Positions 54,782 to 62,781 of a stretch of DNA of 64,000 bases are shown here, piece after piece. The DNA lies in assembly GCF_003583985.1 (NCBI RefSeq), contig NZ_QXML01000002.1, forward strand, positions 434,001 to 498,000, written 5' to 3'. A model generated the notes under the pieces. The model worked only from the letters and a program-made list of their open reading frames with translations, searched no databases and was not told the DNA's origin. How positions within the stretch are numbered: position 1 is the stretch's first letter; each line of letters begins with the position of its first letter. This DNA is from Algoriphagus lacus (GTDB lineage Bacteria > Bacteroidota > Bacteroidia > Cytophagales > Cyclobacteriaceae). The position numbers were made by a program, and so were the translations under genes.

Positions 54782-54903
54782 TTCAGGCTAAAATCTGCTT
54801 TTTTCTCGATCTTAATCAATAAAATGCAGGGTTATTTTCCGTTAAAATCGAAGATTTTACCTTTTCATCCATTTTGAATTTCCCTTTTTCAACCACTCAT
54901 TAA

Positions 54904-56094
54904 CTAGATCGCCATCCCGTTGAACGGATTAAATCTCCGTCTTCCCACTCCCATGGCTACGGCTCGGCAGACGGTTTTGTCACCGTATTTCACGTTTAGT
55001 CGGTCGAGTGCTTGATAGAGATTGATCTGCTCCTGAGTGTCTTCGAAGAGCTTGATCTGGTAGTTGCCGTACACGAGTGCACTGAAACGTACCCCAATCA
55101 GACGAATGAGCAGGCGACGGCTGTAGAGTTTTCGGAAGAGCTCTTTCACCACGGGCAAGAGTGTGTGGTCTGCCGAAGTGTAGGGGATACGCTGCTGCAC
55201 GGTATGCGTATCGAAGTCCGAATAGCGGATCTTCACACTCACGCAGGAGGTCAATTGGCGATTTTGGCGGAGCTTGCTGCTGAGCTGCTCGGTCATGGCG
55301 ACGAGTGTGGCTTCGAGTAGTTTTACATCGATGGTGTCCTGTTCGAAGGTATTTTCCGAAGAGACGGACTTTGCTTCGGAGTAGGGAGTTACCGGTGATC
55401 GGTCGATTCCGTTGGCTTTTTCCCAGATCATTGTGCCATTTTTTCCGAAAGTCGCTTCGAGAAGTTGAGCAGGCATCTGCTGTAGCGTATGGACTTTTTT
55501 GACCCCCATACTGTAAAGTGTTTGAGAGGTTTTCTCTCCGATCATGGGGATTTTACGCACAGACAGCGGAGCGAGAAAGGGTTTTTCTTCTCCAAAAGGC
55601 ACCTGCTTTTCATTGTTGGGTTTGGCTTCTCCGGTGGCGACTTTTGACACGGTTTTGTTTTCGGAAAGTCCCAGAGAAATAGGCAGACCGGTTTCTTTGA
55701 TGATCTTTTGCCGGATCTCATGAGCCAGCTTGAAGCAACCGAAAAACCGATCCATCCCGGTCATGTCAATGTAAAACTCGTCGATGGAAGACTTTTCAAA
55801 AAGCGGGACATTCTCCCGGATGATTTCCGTGACTTCGTGGGATTTTTGGCTGTACTTTTCAAAATCCCCGCGGATGATCAATGCCTCGGGGCAAAGTTGC
55901 CTTGCCGTCCGCATGGGCATGGCTGAGTGCACTCCGAATTTTCTCGCTTCATAGCTGCAGGAAGCCACGACTCCGCGGTCTCCAGATCCTCCGATCAGGA
56001 TGGGTTTGCCATTTAGTCTGCTGTCAAAAAGCCGCTCAACTGACACAAAAAATGAATCCAGATCCATGTGCGCAATACTCCTTTTCCCTTCCAT
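54904..56094 (-). CDS. dinB: DNA polymerase IV (Y family)
   Basis: Error-prone translesion polymerase, 396 aa. Catalytic start HMDLDSFFVSVERLFD with the first metal Asp, RGVVASCSYEARKFGV, the SSIDEFYIDMTGMDRFF with the Asp-Glu pair, and SLGLSENKTVSKVATGEAKPN, then the little-finger domain to PFNGM. It is divergent from a self-cleaving S24 repressor gene; an inverted repeat 19 bp upstream of its start is the likely operator, so it should be induced by DNA damage. Confidence 0.97.
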   Translation of the reverse strand: MEGKRSIAHMDLDSFFVSVERLFDSRLNGKPILIGGSGDRGVVASCSYEARKFGVHSAMPMRTARQLCPEALIIRGDFEKYSQKSHEVTEIIRENVPLFEKSSIDEFYIDMTGMDRFFGCFKLAHEIRQKIIKETGLPISLGLSENKTVSKVATGEAKPNNEKQVPFGEEKPFLAPLSVRKIPMIGEKTSQTLYSMGVKKVHTLQQMPAQLLEATFGKNGTMIWEKANGIDRSPVTPYSEAKSVSSENTFEQDTIDVKLLEATLVAMTEQLSSKLRQNRQLTSCVSVKIRYSDFDTHTVQQRIPYTSADHTLLPVVKELFRKLYSRRLLIRLIGVRFSALVYGNYQIKLFEDTQEQINLYQALDRLNVKYGDKTVCRAVAMGVGRRRFNPFNGMAI

Positions 56095-56112
56095 AGCTTT
56101 TTGTTAATTATT

Positions 56113-56130
56113 TAAACATTTTACTGTTTA
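56113..56130. promoter_or_regulatory. Inverted repeat, candidate operator of dinB and the S24 regulator
   Basis: TAAACA, six bases, then TGTTTA: 18-bp dyad in the 107-bp gap between the divergent genes, 18 bp upstream of the dinB start. A dimeric HTH repressor would fit. A further perfect palindrome TAGAATTCTA lies at 56162-56171. Regulator binding is inferred. Confidence 0.55.
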
Positions 56131-56201
56131 TAATTTAATCAAAAAGAGTAGATTTGGTTTGTAGAATTCTAAAGGATTGACTGAAGCTGTCTTAATGTTA
56201 T

Positions 56202-56897
56202 ATGTATCTAAACTCAAACCTCAAATTCCTTCGAAAAAAGAAAGGTCTGACCCAAGAGGCTTTGGCGGAGGCATTGACGATTTCCCGGTCTAAGTTGGCC
56301 GGCTATGAGTTGACCATTACTCCGCCGCTTGATGCTATGGTTCGGATCTCAGACTTTTTCAAGGTGTCACTCGATATTCTGGTGAAGGAGGACTTGTCTT
56401 CCTATTCGGAATATAAGCTTCGGGAACTACTGGAAACGGACCAATTTCTCAGGGGACGAAAGCTTCGCATTCTGGCCACCACGGTAGATGAACAGGGTAG
56501 GGAACTGATCGAGGTAGTCTCCCAGCGGGCAAAAGCCAGCTACCTCGCGGGCTTTTCGGATCCGGAATACATTGCAGAATTGCCCAGATTTGCTTTGCCT
56601 TTTCTGCCAATGGACAAAAAACATCGCGTATTTCAGGTGGATGGAGATTCCATGCTGCCGATTCCCGATGGGGCTTGGATTGTCTGCGAATACGTGGATG
56701 ACTGGACTGCTATCAAGGACGGTGAACGCTATGTGATCGTCACTGAGCAAGACGGAGTGACCTTCAAAATCGCCTACAATAAGATCAAAGAAGAGCAAAA
56801 ATTGTTGCTCTGCTCAGCCAATCCGATCTATGTCCCGTTTGAAATAGAAATTGAGCAGCTTCGGGAGGTGTGGAGGTACCGGCTGGCAATGAGTTGA
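56202..56897 (+). CDS. XRE-type HTH / peptidase S24 regulator, LexA-like self-cleaving repressor
   Basis: 231 aa. An N-terminal XRE HTH (LRKKKGLTQEALAEALTISRSKLAGYE) and a C-terminal S24 domain. The Ala116-Gly117 cleavage site (SYLAGFSD), the nucleophile Ser150 (DGDSMLP) and the base Lys189 (TFKIAYN) are all present, with spacings of 33-34 and 39 residues, close to LexA (Gly85, Ser119, Lys156). It should self-cleave on RecA filaments and free its targets. It faces dinB and precedes ogt by 86 bp, so it probably runs a local damage response. Confidence 0.93.
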   Translation: MYLNSNLKFLRKKKGLTQEALAEALTISRSKLAGYELTITPPLDAMVRISDFFKVSLDILVKEDLSSYSEYKLRELLETDQFLRGRKLRILATTVDEQGRELIEVVSQRAKASYLAGFSDPEYIAELPRFALPFLPMDKKHRVFQVDGDSMLPIPDGAWIVCEYVDDWTAIKDGERYVIVTEQDGVTFKIAYNKIKEEQKLLLCSANPIYVPFEIEIEQLREVWRYRLAMS

Positions 56898-56939
56898 TTA
56901 ATTGCCAAAGACCAAGGTTTTTGTTCCATGAAAATTCAC

Positions 56940-56973
56940 CAATAGCTCAATAGCCAATTTCCAATAATTCAAT
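56940..56973. repeat. Heptad-like CAAT direct repeat
   Basis: CAAT begins at 56940, 56948, 56955, 56962 and 56970 (steps 8, 7, 7, 8) between the S24 gene and ogt. No inverted arm is evident, so it may be half of a heptad element. Confidence 0.55.
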
Positions 56974-56983
56974 CCCTCTTCCC

Positions 56984-57448
56984 ATGCCTGTAATCTATTC
57001 CCCGATTGGAAATATCCGGATCAACTCCAAAGAAGGCTGTCTTTCTGAATTGCAGTTTACCGAAGAAGCGACTGACGGAAAGATTCTGGATCAGGTACTG
57101 CTGGCTACCCAGGAGCAGCTGGAAGAGTACTTTTCCGGGAAACGCAAAGTTTTCGATATGCCCATCGGGCTCGGAGGGACTGATTTTCAACGAAAAGTCT
57201 GGATGGAGGTGGCCAAAATTCCTTTTGGTCAGACAACCACTTACATGAAAATTTCTCAGAAACTCGGTAACCCTTCTGCCATCCGGGCGGCGGGTGCGGC
57301 AATTGGTGCCAATCCGATTTTGATCATCCTTCCCTGCCATAGGGTATTGGGGAGTGATGGAGACCTGACAGGATACGCCGGTGGTTTGAACAAGAAAAAG
57401 GCCCTCCTGGAGTTGGAAGGCCATGCTTTTCAAGGAAGCTTATTTTAG
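56984..57448 (+). CDS. ogt: Methylated-DNA-[protein]-cysteine S-methyltransferase
   Basis: Suicide repair of O6-alkylguanine. 154 aa, normal for Ogt. Acceptor Cys118 in IILPCHRVLGSDG, with TTTYMKISQKLGNPSAIRAAGAAIGANP forming the HTH and Asn of the active site, and LTGYAGGLNKKKALLELEG. Downstream of the S24 regulator on the same strand, and may share its control; a CAAT repeat lies between. Confidence 0.96.
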   Translation: MPVIYSPIGNIRINSKEGCLSELQFTEEATDGKILDQVLLATQEQLEEYFSGKRKVFDMPIGLGGTDFQRKVWMEVAKIPFGQTTTYMKISQKLGNPSAIRAAGAAIGANPILIILPCHRVLGSDGDLTGYAGGLNKKKALLELEGHAFQGSLF

Positions 57449-57517
57449 TAATCAGTTGGCAGTAATCAGTGATCAGTAGGTAGTTTACTGGGTGACTGCC
57501 CACTGTTAACTGCTTAC
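57448..57517. repeat. Heptad-period inverted repeat (CAGT/ACTG type) between ogt and ridA
   Basis: CAGT starts at 57453, 57460, 57467 and 57474, exactly 7 bp apart. The inverted core ACTG starts at 57487, 57495, 57502 and 57509 (8, 7, 7). The outer ends GTAA and TTAC also pair. The element fills the whole space between two converging stop codons and could act as a double terminator or a mobile palindromic unit. Confidence 0.88.
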
Positions 57518-58026
57518 TTTTCCTCCAGCTCTACGATCACTTCGATCTCCACGGCCATGTTGTTGGGAAGAGACCCCATACCGACTGCGGAACGGGCGTG
57601 TTTTCCTTTTTCCCCAAACACCTCAACCATCAAGTCTGAGAATCCATTAATTACGGCAGGCTGTGCAGTAAAATCAGGAGTAGCATTTACCATTCCCAGG
57701 ACTTTTACAAACTGCTTGATCCGGCTTAGATCTCCAGTTGCTGCCTGAAGTACTGCGATGATTTCCAATCCCGTTTCCCTTGCGGCGGCATACCCTTGCT
57801 CTTTTGTCAGATCGGCCCCTACTTTTCCATAAACTTTAGGCCCGGTTCCTGAGAGGTAGAGCAGGTTTCCGACTTGTCTCCATTTGACGTAATTGGCGAT
57901 TGGTTGGCTTACTTCCGGGATTTTCAAGCCGAGTTGTTTGATTTTTTCTTCGGGAGTTTGGGCGTTTGCTAAATGAAATGCGGCCGTGAAAAGCAAAAGT
58001 CCGAGTGCGAGTAAAGTCTTTTTCAT
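57514..58026 (-). CDS. RidA/YjgF-family protein, exported
   Basis: 170 aa with an N-terminal signal (LLALGLLLFTAAFHLANAQ) before a RidA domain. Family features: NYVKWRQVGNLLYLSGTGP, AAGETGLEII-type helix (here ARETGLEIIAVLQAA), KVLGMVNATPDF, and ARSAVGMGSLPNNMAVEIEVI with the conserved Arg. Classic RidA deaminates reactive enamines in the cytoplasm; an exported form must have another or extended role. Its stop is inside a heptad repeat. Confidence 0.88.
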   Translation of the reverse strand: MKKTLLALGLLLFTAAFHLANAQTPEEKIKQLGLKIPEVSQPIANYVKWRQVGNLLYLSGTGPKVYGKVGADLTKEQGYAAARETGLEIIAVLQAATGDLSRIKQFVKVLGMVNATPDFTAQPAVINGFSDLMVEVFGEKGKHARSAVGMGSLPNNMAVEIEVIVELEEK

Positions 58027-58101
58027 AAAGGGGGATGAAATTTGTCGTTTCTAAAGCTAATCGATTCTCTTTATTTTTGGTAGGCATTTCGTGACGTTCC
58101 T

Positions 58102-58563
58102 ATGCATACCCTCGAGATTATCCCTTTTTCACCTAAGCTTCAGCCCTTTTTCGAGTCCATTAACAAGGCTTGGGTGACTCGTTATTTTTCCCTTGAACCC
58201 TTCGACATTGACCAATTGGAGCATCCAGAGGAGACGATTTTGGCGAAAGGAGGGAGGATCCTTTTTGCTAAAATCGAAAATGAAATCATCGGGACGGTGG
58301 GATTGATTCCGAAAGATCATTCCACTTGTGAAATGATCAAAATGGGAGTAGATCCTTCTGCTCAGGGAAAAGGTGTGGGGCTTGCTCTTGGAAAGGCTAT
58401 TTTGGAGGAAGCGGGAAAAATGGGTTTTACCAAAATGTCACTTTATTCCAATACCAAACTCAAGGCGGCTTTACATCTTTATAAAAAATTGGGATTTCAT
58501 GAAGTCAAGGCAGAGTGTAATGGCTATATCAGATGCGACATCAAAATGGAAAAAGAACTCTGA
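58102..58563 (+). CDS. GNAT N-acetyltransferase
   Basis: 153 aa. EIIGTVGLIP, VDPSAQGKGVGLALGKAILEEA (acetyl-CoA loop, Q/R-x-x-G-x-G) and LHLYKKLGFHEV are standard GNAT features. Substrate unknown. Divergent from ridA across 75 bp. Confidence 0.92.
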   Translation: MHTLEIIPFSPKLQPFFESINKAWVTRYFSLEPFDIDQLEHPEETILAKGGRILFAKIENEIIGTVGLIPKDHSTCEMIKMGVDPSAQGKGVGLALGKAILEEAGKMGFTKMSLYSNTKLKAALHLYKKLGFHEVKAECNGYIRCDIKMEKEL

Positions 58564-58668
58564 TGCTATTCATAAATCCTAACATTTATCAGGTTTTTCC
58601 CTGATTTTTCACAAGTGGTTTCTCCAATTGAATTGGGAACTTGAAGCTCAATCCAAAAGCCCAATTTT

Positions 58669-59493
58669 ATGAAAACCATCGTTGTTCCTTTCGACTTTTC
58701 ACCCTACTCGCTTGCGGCTCTTCAGACTGCCCAGCGGATAAGTGCGAAGAATCATGCTAAGATCATTTGTGTCACTGTGATACCATCTGAGCTTGATTGG
58801 GATTTACTATCTGATGAGGCCAAGTCAAAGCATCAAGAACTGATAAGAGAGTATAATGAAGCCGTGGATGTACTTCCAGGACACATCAAATCCGTGGCTC
58901 CGGCCAAATCTCAAATTGAGCAGGTTGTAAAAATAGGCGTGCCCAATGAGCAAATCGTTCGGGTGGCTGAGAAATCCAAGGCAGATATTATTATTTTGGG
59001 TGCCTACGGAAAAGGATATACTGATGGGAAATTTATTGGTTCAACCCTTCAGAAAGTCCTTCGCAATGCCAACTGTCCTGTTTTAGCTGTGAAGCATGCC
59101 CTCGACGGAAATGCATTCCGAAAGATCGCATTTGCGACGGTATTTAATCCCGCCGGAAAAATTGCTTTTGAAAAGATCCTTCCATTGGCTAAAGCATTTA
59201 AAACCTCCATTCACCTGTTGTTTGTAAATACCCCGTCCCATTTTACAAGTTCTTCCCAGTCAGATATTGAAATGGCTGAATTTGGTAAAGGGCACGAACA
59301 ATTTGTGATCCATCGTCATGTATACAATCATGAAGATGCCGAGCTGGGGATTATGGAATTTTGTGCAAAGGCCGGAATTCAGCTTGTAGGTTTGGTTTCA
59401 GCAGATCGAAGACATGCCTCATCTTACGTGATAGGTACCACTGAGACCTTGATTTTCAAATCTGAGCTTGGGATTTTGAGTTTGAAGGCCTGA
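58669..59493 (+). CDS. Universal stress protein, two USP domains
   Basis: 274 aa with tandem USP folds. The first domain (about 1-145) has MKTIVVPFDFSPYSLAAL and the ATP-binding motif GAYGKGYTDGKFIGSTLQKVLRNANCPVLAVK (G-2x-G-9x-G-S). The second (about 150-274) is less conserved and its G loop is degenerate. USP proteins act in starvation and stress survival. Its stop abuts that of the next convergent gene. Confidence 0.93.
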   Translation: MKTIVVPFDFSPYSLAALQTAQRISAKNHAKIICVTVIPSELDWDLLSDEAKSKHQELIREYNEAVDVLPGHIKSVAPAKSQIEQVVKIGVPNEQIVRVAEKSKADIIILGAYGKGYTDGKFIGSTLQKVLRNANCPVLAVKHALDGNAFRKIAFATVFNPAGKIAFEKILPLAKAFKTSIHLLFVNTPSHFTSSSQSDIEMAEFGKGHEQFVIHRHVYNHEDAELGIMEFCAKAGIQLVGLVSADRRHASSYVIGTTETLIFKSELGILSLKA

Positions 59494-60417
59494 TTACCAG
59501 AATCTAAACCGCTTTTCGTAGATTCTGTCCCGGAAGATCCAGTTGTCCCAGATGTCCTCTGATAGGTAGATTTCCAGGCCTAAACTAAAAGTCAGGTATC
59601 CGTCAAACCGGTGATCCAATCCTGATCCCCGTCGGATTGCCCCTCCGTTTCTAAGGATACCTGCTACATCAGGTTCTCCATTGTCCAGAACATATTTAGG
59701 GTTCCGGATGGCAAGTCTTAATCGATCCGGGTTTTTTCCTGTTACGTAATCATCCACCAAATCCAGGTAGAATTCCCTGACATTATAGGCAGAAATATCG
59801 TCCATGTAGTCCGTTAACGTGTAGCGATAATTTCCCTCAAACTTCATGTCCATGTAGACATTGAGCTTGTATTTGAATCCCAATCCCATGGGAAAAACGA
59901 TGATGTTTTTCTCATAAGGGTTGTTTTCCAGTTGGAAAGGTCTCAGGTCAACCCATTCTCCCCGAAGGAGTGTCTGAGGATTATTGGTGGACATTCCCAC
60001 TCCAAAAAATATGTAAGGATTCCAAAGGTGGCGGGTGATGTTGTTCAGTTTTACAGGATGCCAATAGTATTCGATGATACCCGAAGCTTCCCAGTTTTTT
60101 GCTTGAAAGGTTAAGTTTCTGGGTGTTCGGTATGCCCGTGGATCTGAAGGCACATCCGAGCCGGACATCTTATAATAAGTCCCTTCCAGCCTTGCTTTTA
60201 AATGTGTGCCAAATACATAGTTTACTGAAAAGTTAGCATTCCAATCAGGCTGCACCCCTTCTTCATACTTCCAAAAGGAATAAAGTTCTCCAAAATATTG
60301 GGTTGGTCCGATGCCTGCTGAGATAGACCAAGGTGCCTCAAATCGATAACGATAAAAGCTTTGGGGATAAGCGCTAAAGCTCACTAAAAAAAGAAAAATA
60401 GAGAATAACCTTTTCAT
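59494..60417 (-). CDS. DUF6089-type outer-membrane protein
   Basis: 307 aa from ATG 60417 (MKRLFSIFLFLVSFSAYPQ), giving a clean signal peptide; an upstream in-frame start would hide it. The body is a beta-barrel-like OmpA-sized protein (SISAGIGPTQYFGELYSFW, YFSVNYVFGTHLKARLEGTYY-type strands, HRFDGYLTFSLGLEIYLSED), C-terminal RDRIYEKRFRFW ending in aromatic Trp. Found in many Bacteroidota beside unrelated genes; the role is unknown. Confidence 0.88.
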   Translation of the reverse strand: MKRLFSIFLFLVSFSAYPQSFYRYRFEAPWSISAGIGPTQYFGELYSFWKYEEGVQPDWNANFSVNYVFGTHLKARLEGTYYKMSGSDVPSDPRAYRTPRNLTFQAKNWEASGIIEYYWHPVKLNNITRHLWNPYIFFGVGMSTNNPQTLLRGEWVDLRPFQLENNPYEKNIIVFPMGLGFKYKLNVYMDMKFEGNYRYTLTDYMDDISAYNVREFYLDLVDDYVTGKNPDRLRLAIRNPKYVLDNGEPDVAGILRNGGAIRRGSGLDHRFDGYLTFSLGLEIYLSEDIWDNWIFRDRIYEKRFRFW

Positions 60418-60682
60418 GTTTCCGTACTCCACGTATTTCCGCAAGGGCGGTTAAACGATGAAAATTAACGGTATTTATCAGAATTTCAAATTTATACAAG
60501 GATAGAGCCCCCCATTTCTACTGGTTTTCAAACTTTAGAGCACCCCATAAGGAACCTGGATTTTCTACTAAAATGATTACCAAGCTGGTCGTAATTATTT
60601 TGAATTTGAAGAGATTCAGACTTAAGACCTGCCCGATAGGAGATTTTAAAATTTATTGATGGGCATTAGTTAATTTTGAACC

Positions 60683-62224
60683 ATGAGTAAGCAAAGAGAA
60701 GAATTAGAGCACCGACTCAAACTCCGGAATATCAAGTTGTCAGATTACGATGATATCCGTGAGATCATGGTGACTATTTATAAGAATCAAGGTGGCGCAT
60801 GGACAAAAGCTGAGTTAAAAAATCAACTCAAAGTCTTCCCCGAAGGACAAATTTGTATTGAAGACAACGGGAAAGTTATTGCGGCAGCGCTAAGTATCAT
60901 TGTTGATTATGGCAAATTTGGTGATAACCATACCTACGATCAGATAACCGGGTATGGCAAGTTTGATACGCATGATGATGACGGTGACACCTTGTATGGC
61001 ACGGATGTCTTTGTTCATTCTGATTATCGGGGCATGCGCTTGGGACGCCGATTATATGATGCAAGAAAGGAACTCTGCGAAAACCTAAATCTTCGTTCCA
61101 TTATCGCCGGGGGGAGGATTCCAGGGTACTCCAAATATGCCGATGAAATGACTCCCCGTAAATACATCGACTTGGTGAAAAACAGGGAGATTTTTGATCC
61201 GGTTCTTTCATTTCAGTTGGCAAATGAATTTCACGTCCGTAAGGTGATTACCAAGTATTTGCCTGAAGATACAGATTCCCGTGCCTACGCGACCCTACTC
61301 GAATGGATTAATATCTATTACGAAAAGGATGAAAAACTCATTGGAAACAAGAAATCAATCGTTCGTTTGGGATTGGTGCAGTGGAAAATGCGCCGCTTTT
61401 CCAATGTGGATGACCTGATGCAGCAAGTGGAGTTTTTTGTGGACACTGTTTCGGGATACAAGGCGGATTTTTGCCTACTCCCTGAATTTTTCAATGCTCC
61501 TTTGCTTGCTGAATTCAATGATATGGATGCCTCTGAAGCAATCCGAAATTTGGCAGATTATACCGATGAAATCGTCGGTCGGATGAGTGAACTGGCTGTC
61601 TCTTACAATGTGAACATCGTTGGAGGATCAATGCCGGAATATGACGGGAAAAAGCTCCGAAACGTCAGCTACCTCTGCCGCAGGGATGGCACCCAGGACA
61701 AGCAATACAAACTGCATATCACTCCTGATGAGGCAGCTTATTGGGGTTTGCAAGGAGGAAATGGAATCAATGTTTTCGATACTGATGCCGGCAGAATCGG
61801 GATTTTGATTTGTTATGACGTCGAATTCCCTGAATTGGGTAGAATCCTTGCTGAGCAGGAAATGGATATTTTGTTTGTTCCGTTTTGGACCGATACCAAA
61901 AACGCCTTCCTCCGTGTAAATACCTGTGCCAAATCCCGTGCAATTGAAAATGAATGCTACGTGGCCATAACAGGGTCTGTCGGTAACCTTCCCAAAGTGG
62001 AAAACATGGACATTCAATATTCACAGGCGGCGATTTTTTCTCCGTCAGATTTTTCCTTCCCTCACGATGCAGTGGTGGCTCAAGCCTCTGAAAATGAGGA
62101 AACCATCATCGTAGCGGATGTGGATTTGGATTTACTTACCAAGCAGCGCAAGGCAGGAAGCGTACGAAACCTGGAGCAGCGCAGACTTGATCTTTACTCG
62201 ATTCAATGGAAACAGAAAAAATAG
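60683..62224 (+). CDS. GNAT acetyltransferase fused to a carbon-nitrogen hydrolase (nitrilase superfamily)
   Basis: 513 aa. The N-terminal GNAT domain (about 15-220) has VFVHSDYRGMRLGRRLYDARK. The C-terminal nitrilase domain (about 230-510) has the Glu-Lys-Cys triad: Glu in LLPEFFNAP, Lys in QYKLHITPDE, Cys377 in ILICYDVEFPE. Similar fusions are common in Bacteroidota; the joint substrate is unknown. It overlaps kdsC by 19 bp, so it is coupled to Kdo synthesis genes. Confidence 0.92.
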   Translation: MSKQREELEHRLKLRNIKLSDYDDIREIMVTIYKNQGGAWTKAELKNQLKVFPEGQICIEDNGKVIAAALSIIVDYGKFGDNHTYDQITGYGKFDTHDDDGDTLYGTDVFVHSDYRGMRLGRRLYDARKELCENLNLRSIIAGGRIPGYSKYADEMTPRKYIDLVKNREIFDPVLSFQLANEFHVRKVITKYLPEDTDSRAYATLLEWINIYYEKDEKLIGNKKSIVRLGLVQWKMRRFSNVDDLMQQVEFFVDTVSGYKADFCLLPEFFNAPLLAEFNDMDASEAIRNLADYTDEIVGRMSELAVSYNVNIVGGSMPEYDGKKLRNVSYLCRRDGTQDKQYKLHITPDEAAYWGLQGGNGINVFDTDAGRIGILICYDVEFPELGRILAEQEMDILFVPFWTDTKNAFLRVNTCAKSRAIENECYVAITGSVGNLPKVENMDIQYSQAAIFSPSDFSFPHDAVVAQASENEETIIVADVDLDLLTKQRKAGSVRNLEQRRLDLYSIQWKQKK

Positions 62225-62781
62225 TCAGCGAATACCTCGCCCACGTACCTCAGGAAGTTTTCGAAAGGGCAAAATCCATCAAAGTACTCATTACGGATAT
62301 TGACGGAGTCTTGACGGATGGTGGCATCATTTACGATGACATGGGCACAGAATATAAAAAGTTCAATGTCAAGGACGGATACATTGTGCAGCACCTCCGT
62401 AAGACAAAGATGTTGGTAGGCGCTATTACCGGCAGGGCTTCCCAAGTGGTGGAAAACCGTTGCGAAGAACTCAAGTTTGACTTTCACTACCACGGCATCA
62501 AAGACAAGGGAAAGAAACTCGGAGAGGTCCTTGAGACCATCGAGGTTTCCCTTGAAGAAGTAGCTTTTATCGGGGATGATCTAATTGATTTGCCGATTTT
62601 GGCTAAGGTAGGATTGGCAATATGTCCCTCTGATGCTTTGCCTTATGTCAAGGTGCATGCCCACTACATTTCCCCATTTGCAGGTGGAAAAGGCGTTTTT
62701 CGGGATGTAGCAGATATCCTTTTGCATGCCAAGGGTCAGCTAGTTCCATTAATTGAAAATTTATCCAAAAAGGAATCATGA
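62206..62781 (+). CDS. kdsC: 3-deoxy-D-manno-octulosonate 8-phosphate phosphatase
   Basis: HAD-family phosphatase that releases Kdo from Kdo 8-phosphate. 191 aa. The nucleophile and acid Asp lie in VLITDIDGVLTDGG; GAITGRASQVVENRC and FIGDDLIDLPIL hold the later motifs. It overlaps kdsA by 4 bp and the GNAT-nitrilase gene by 19 bp, forming one coupled operon. Confidence 0.95.
   Translation: METEKIVSEYLAHVPQEVFERAKSIKVLITDIDGVLTDGGIIYDDMGTEYKKFNVKDGYIVQHLRKTKMLVGAITGRASQVVENRCEELKFDFHYHGIKDKGKKLGEVLETIEVSLEEVAFIGDDLIDLPILAKVGLAICPSDALPYVKVHAHYISPFAGGKGVFRDVADILLHAKGQLVPLIENLSKKES

Noticed and set aside
50633-57517. CRISPR array
   Set aside because: The 7-bp periodic elements have no 20-40-bp repeats or spacers and no cas genes are nearby.
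60445-60682. Possible small RNA between the DUF6089 and GNAT-nitrilase genes
   Set aside because: 238 bp with no stable hairpin followed by T and no conserved motif that I can see.
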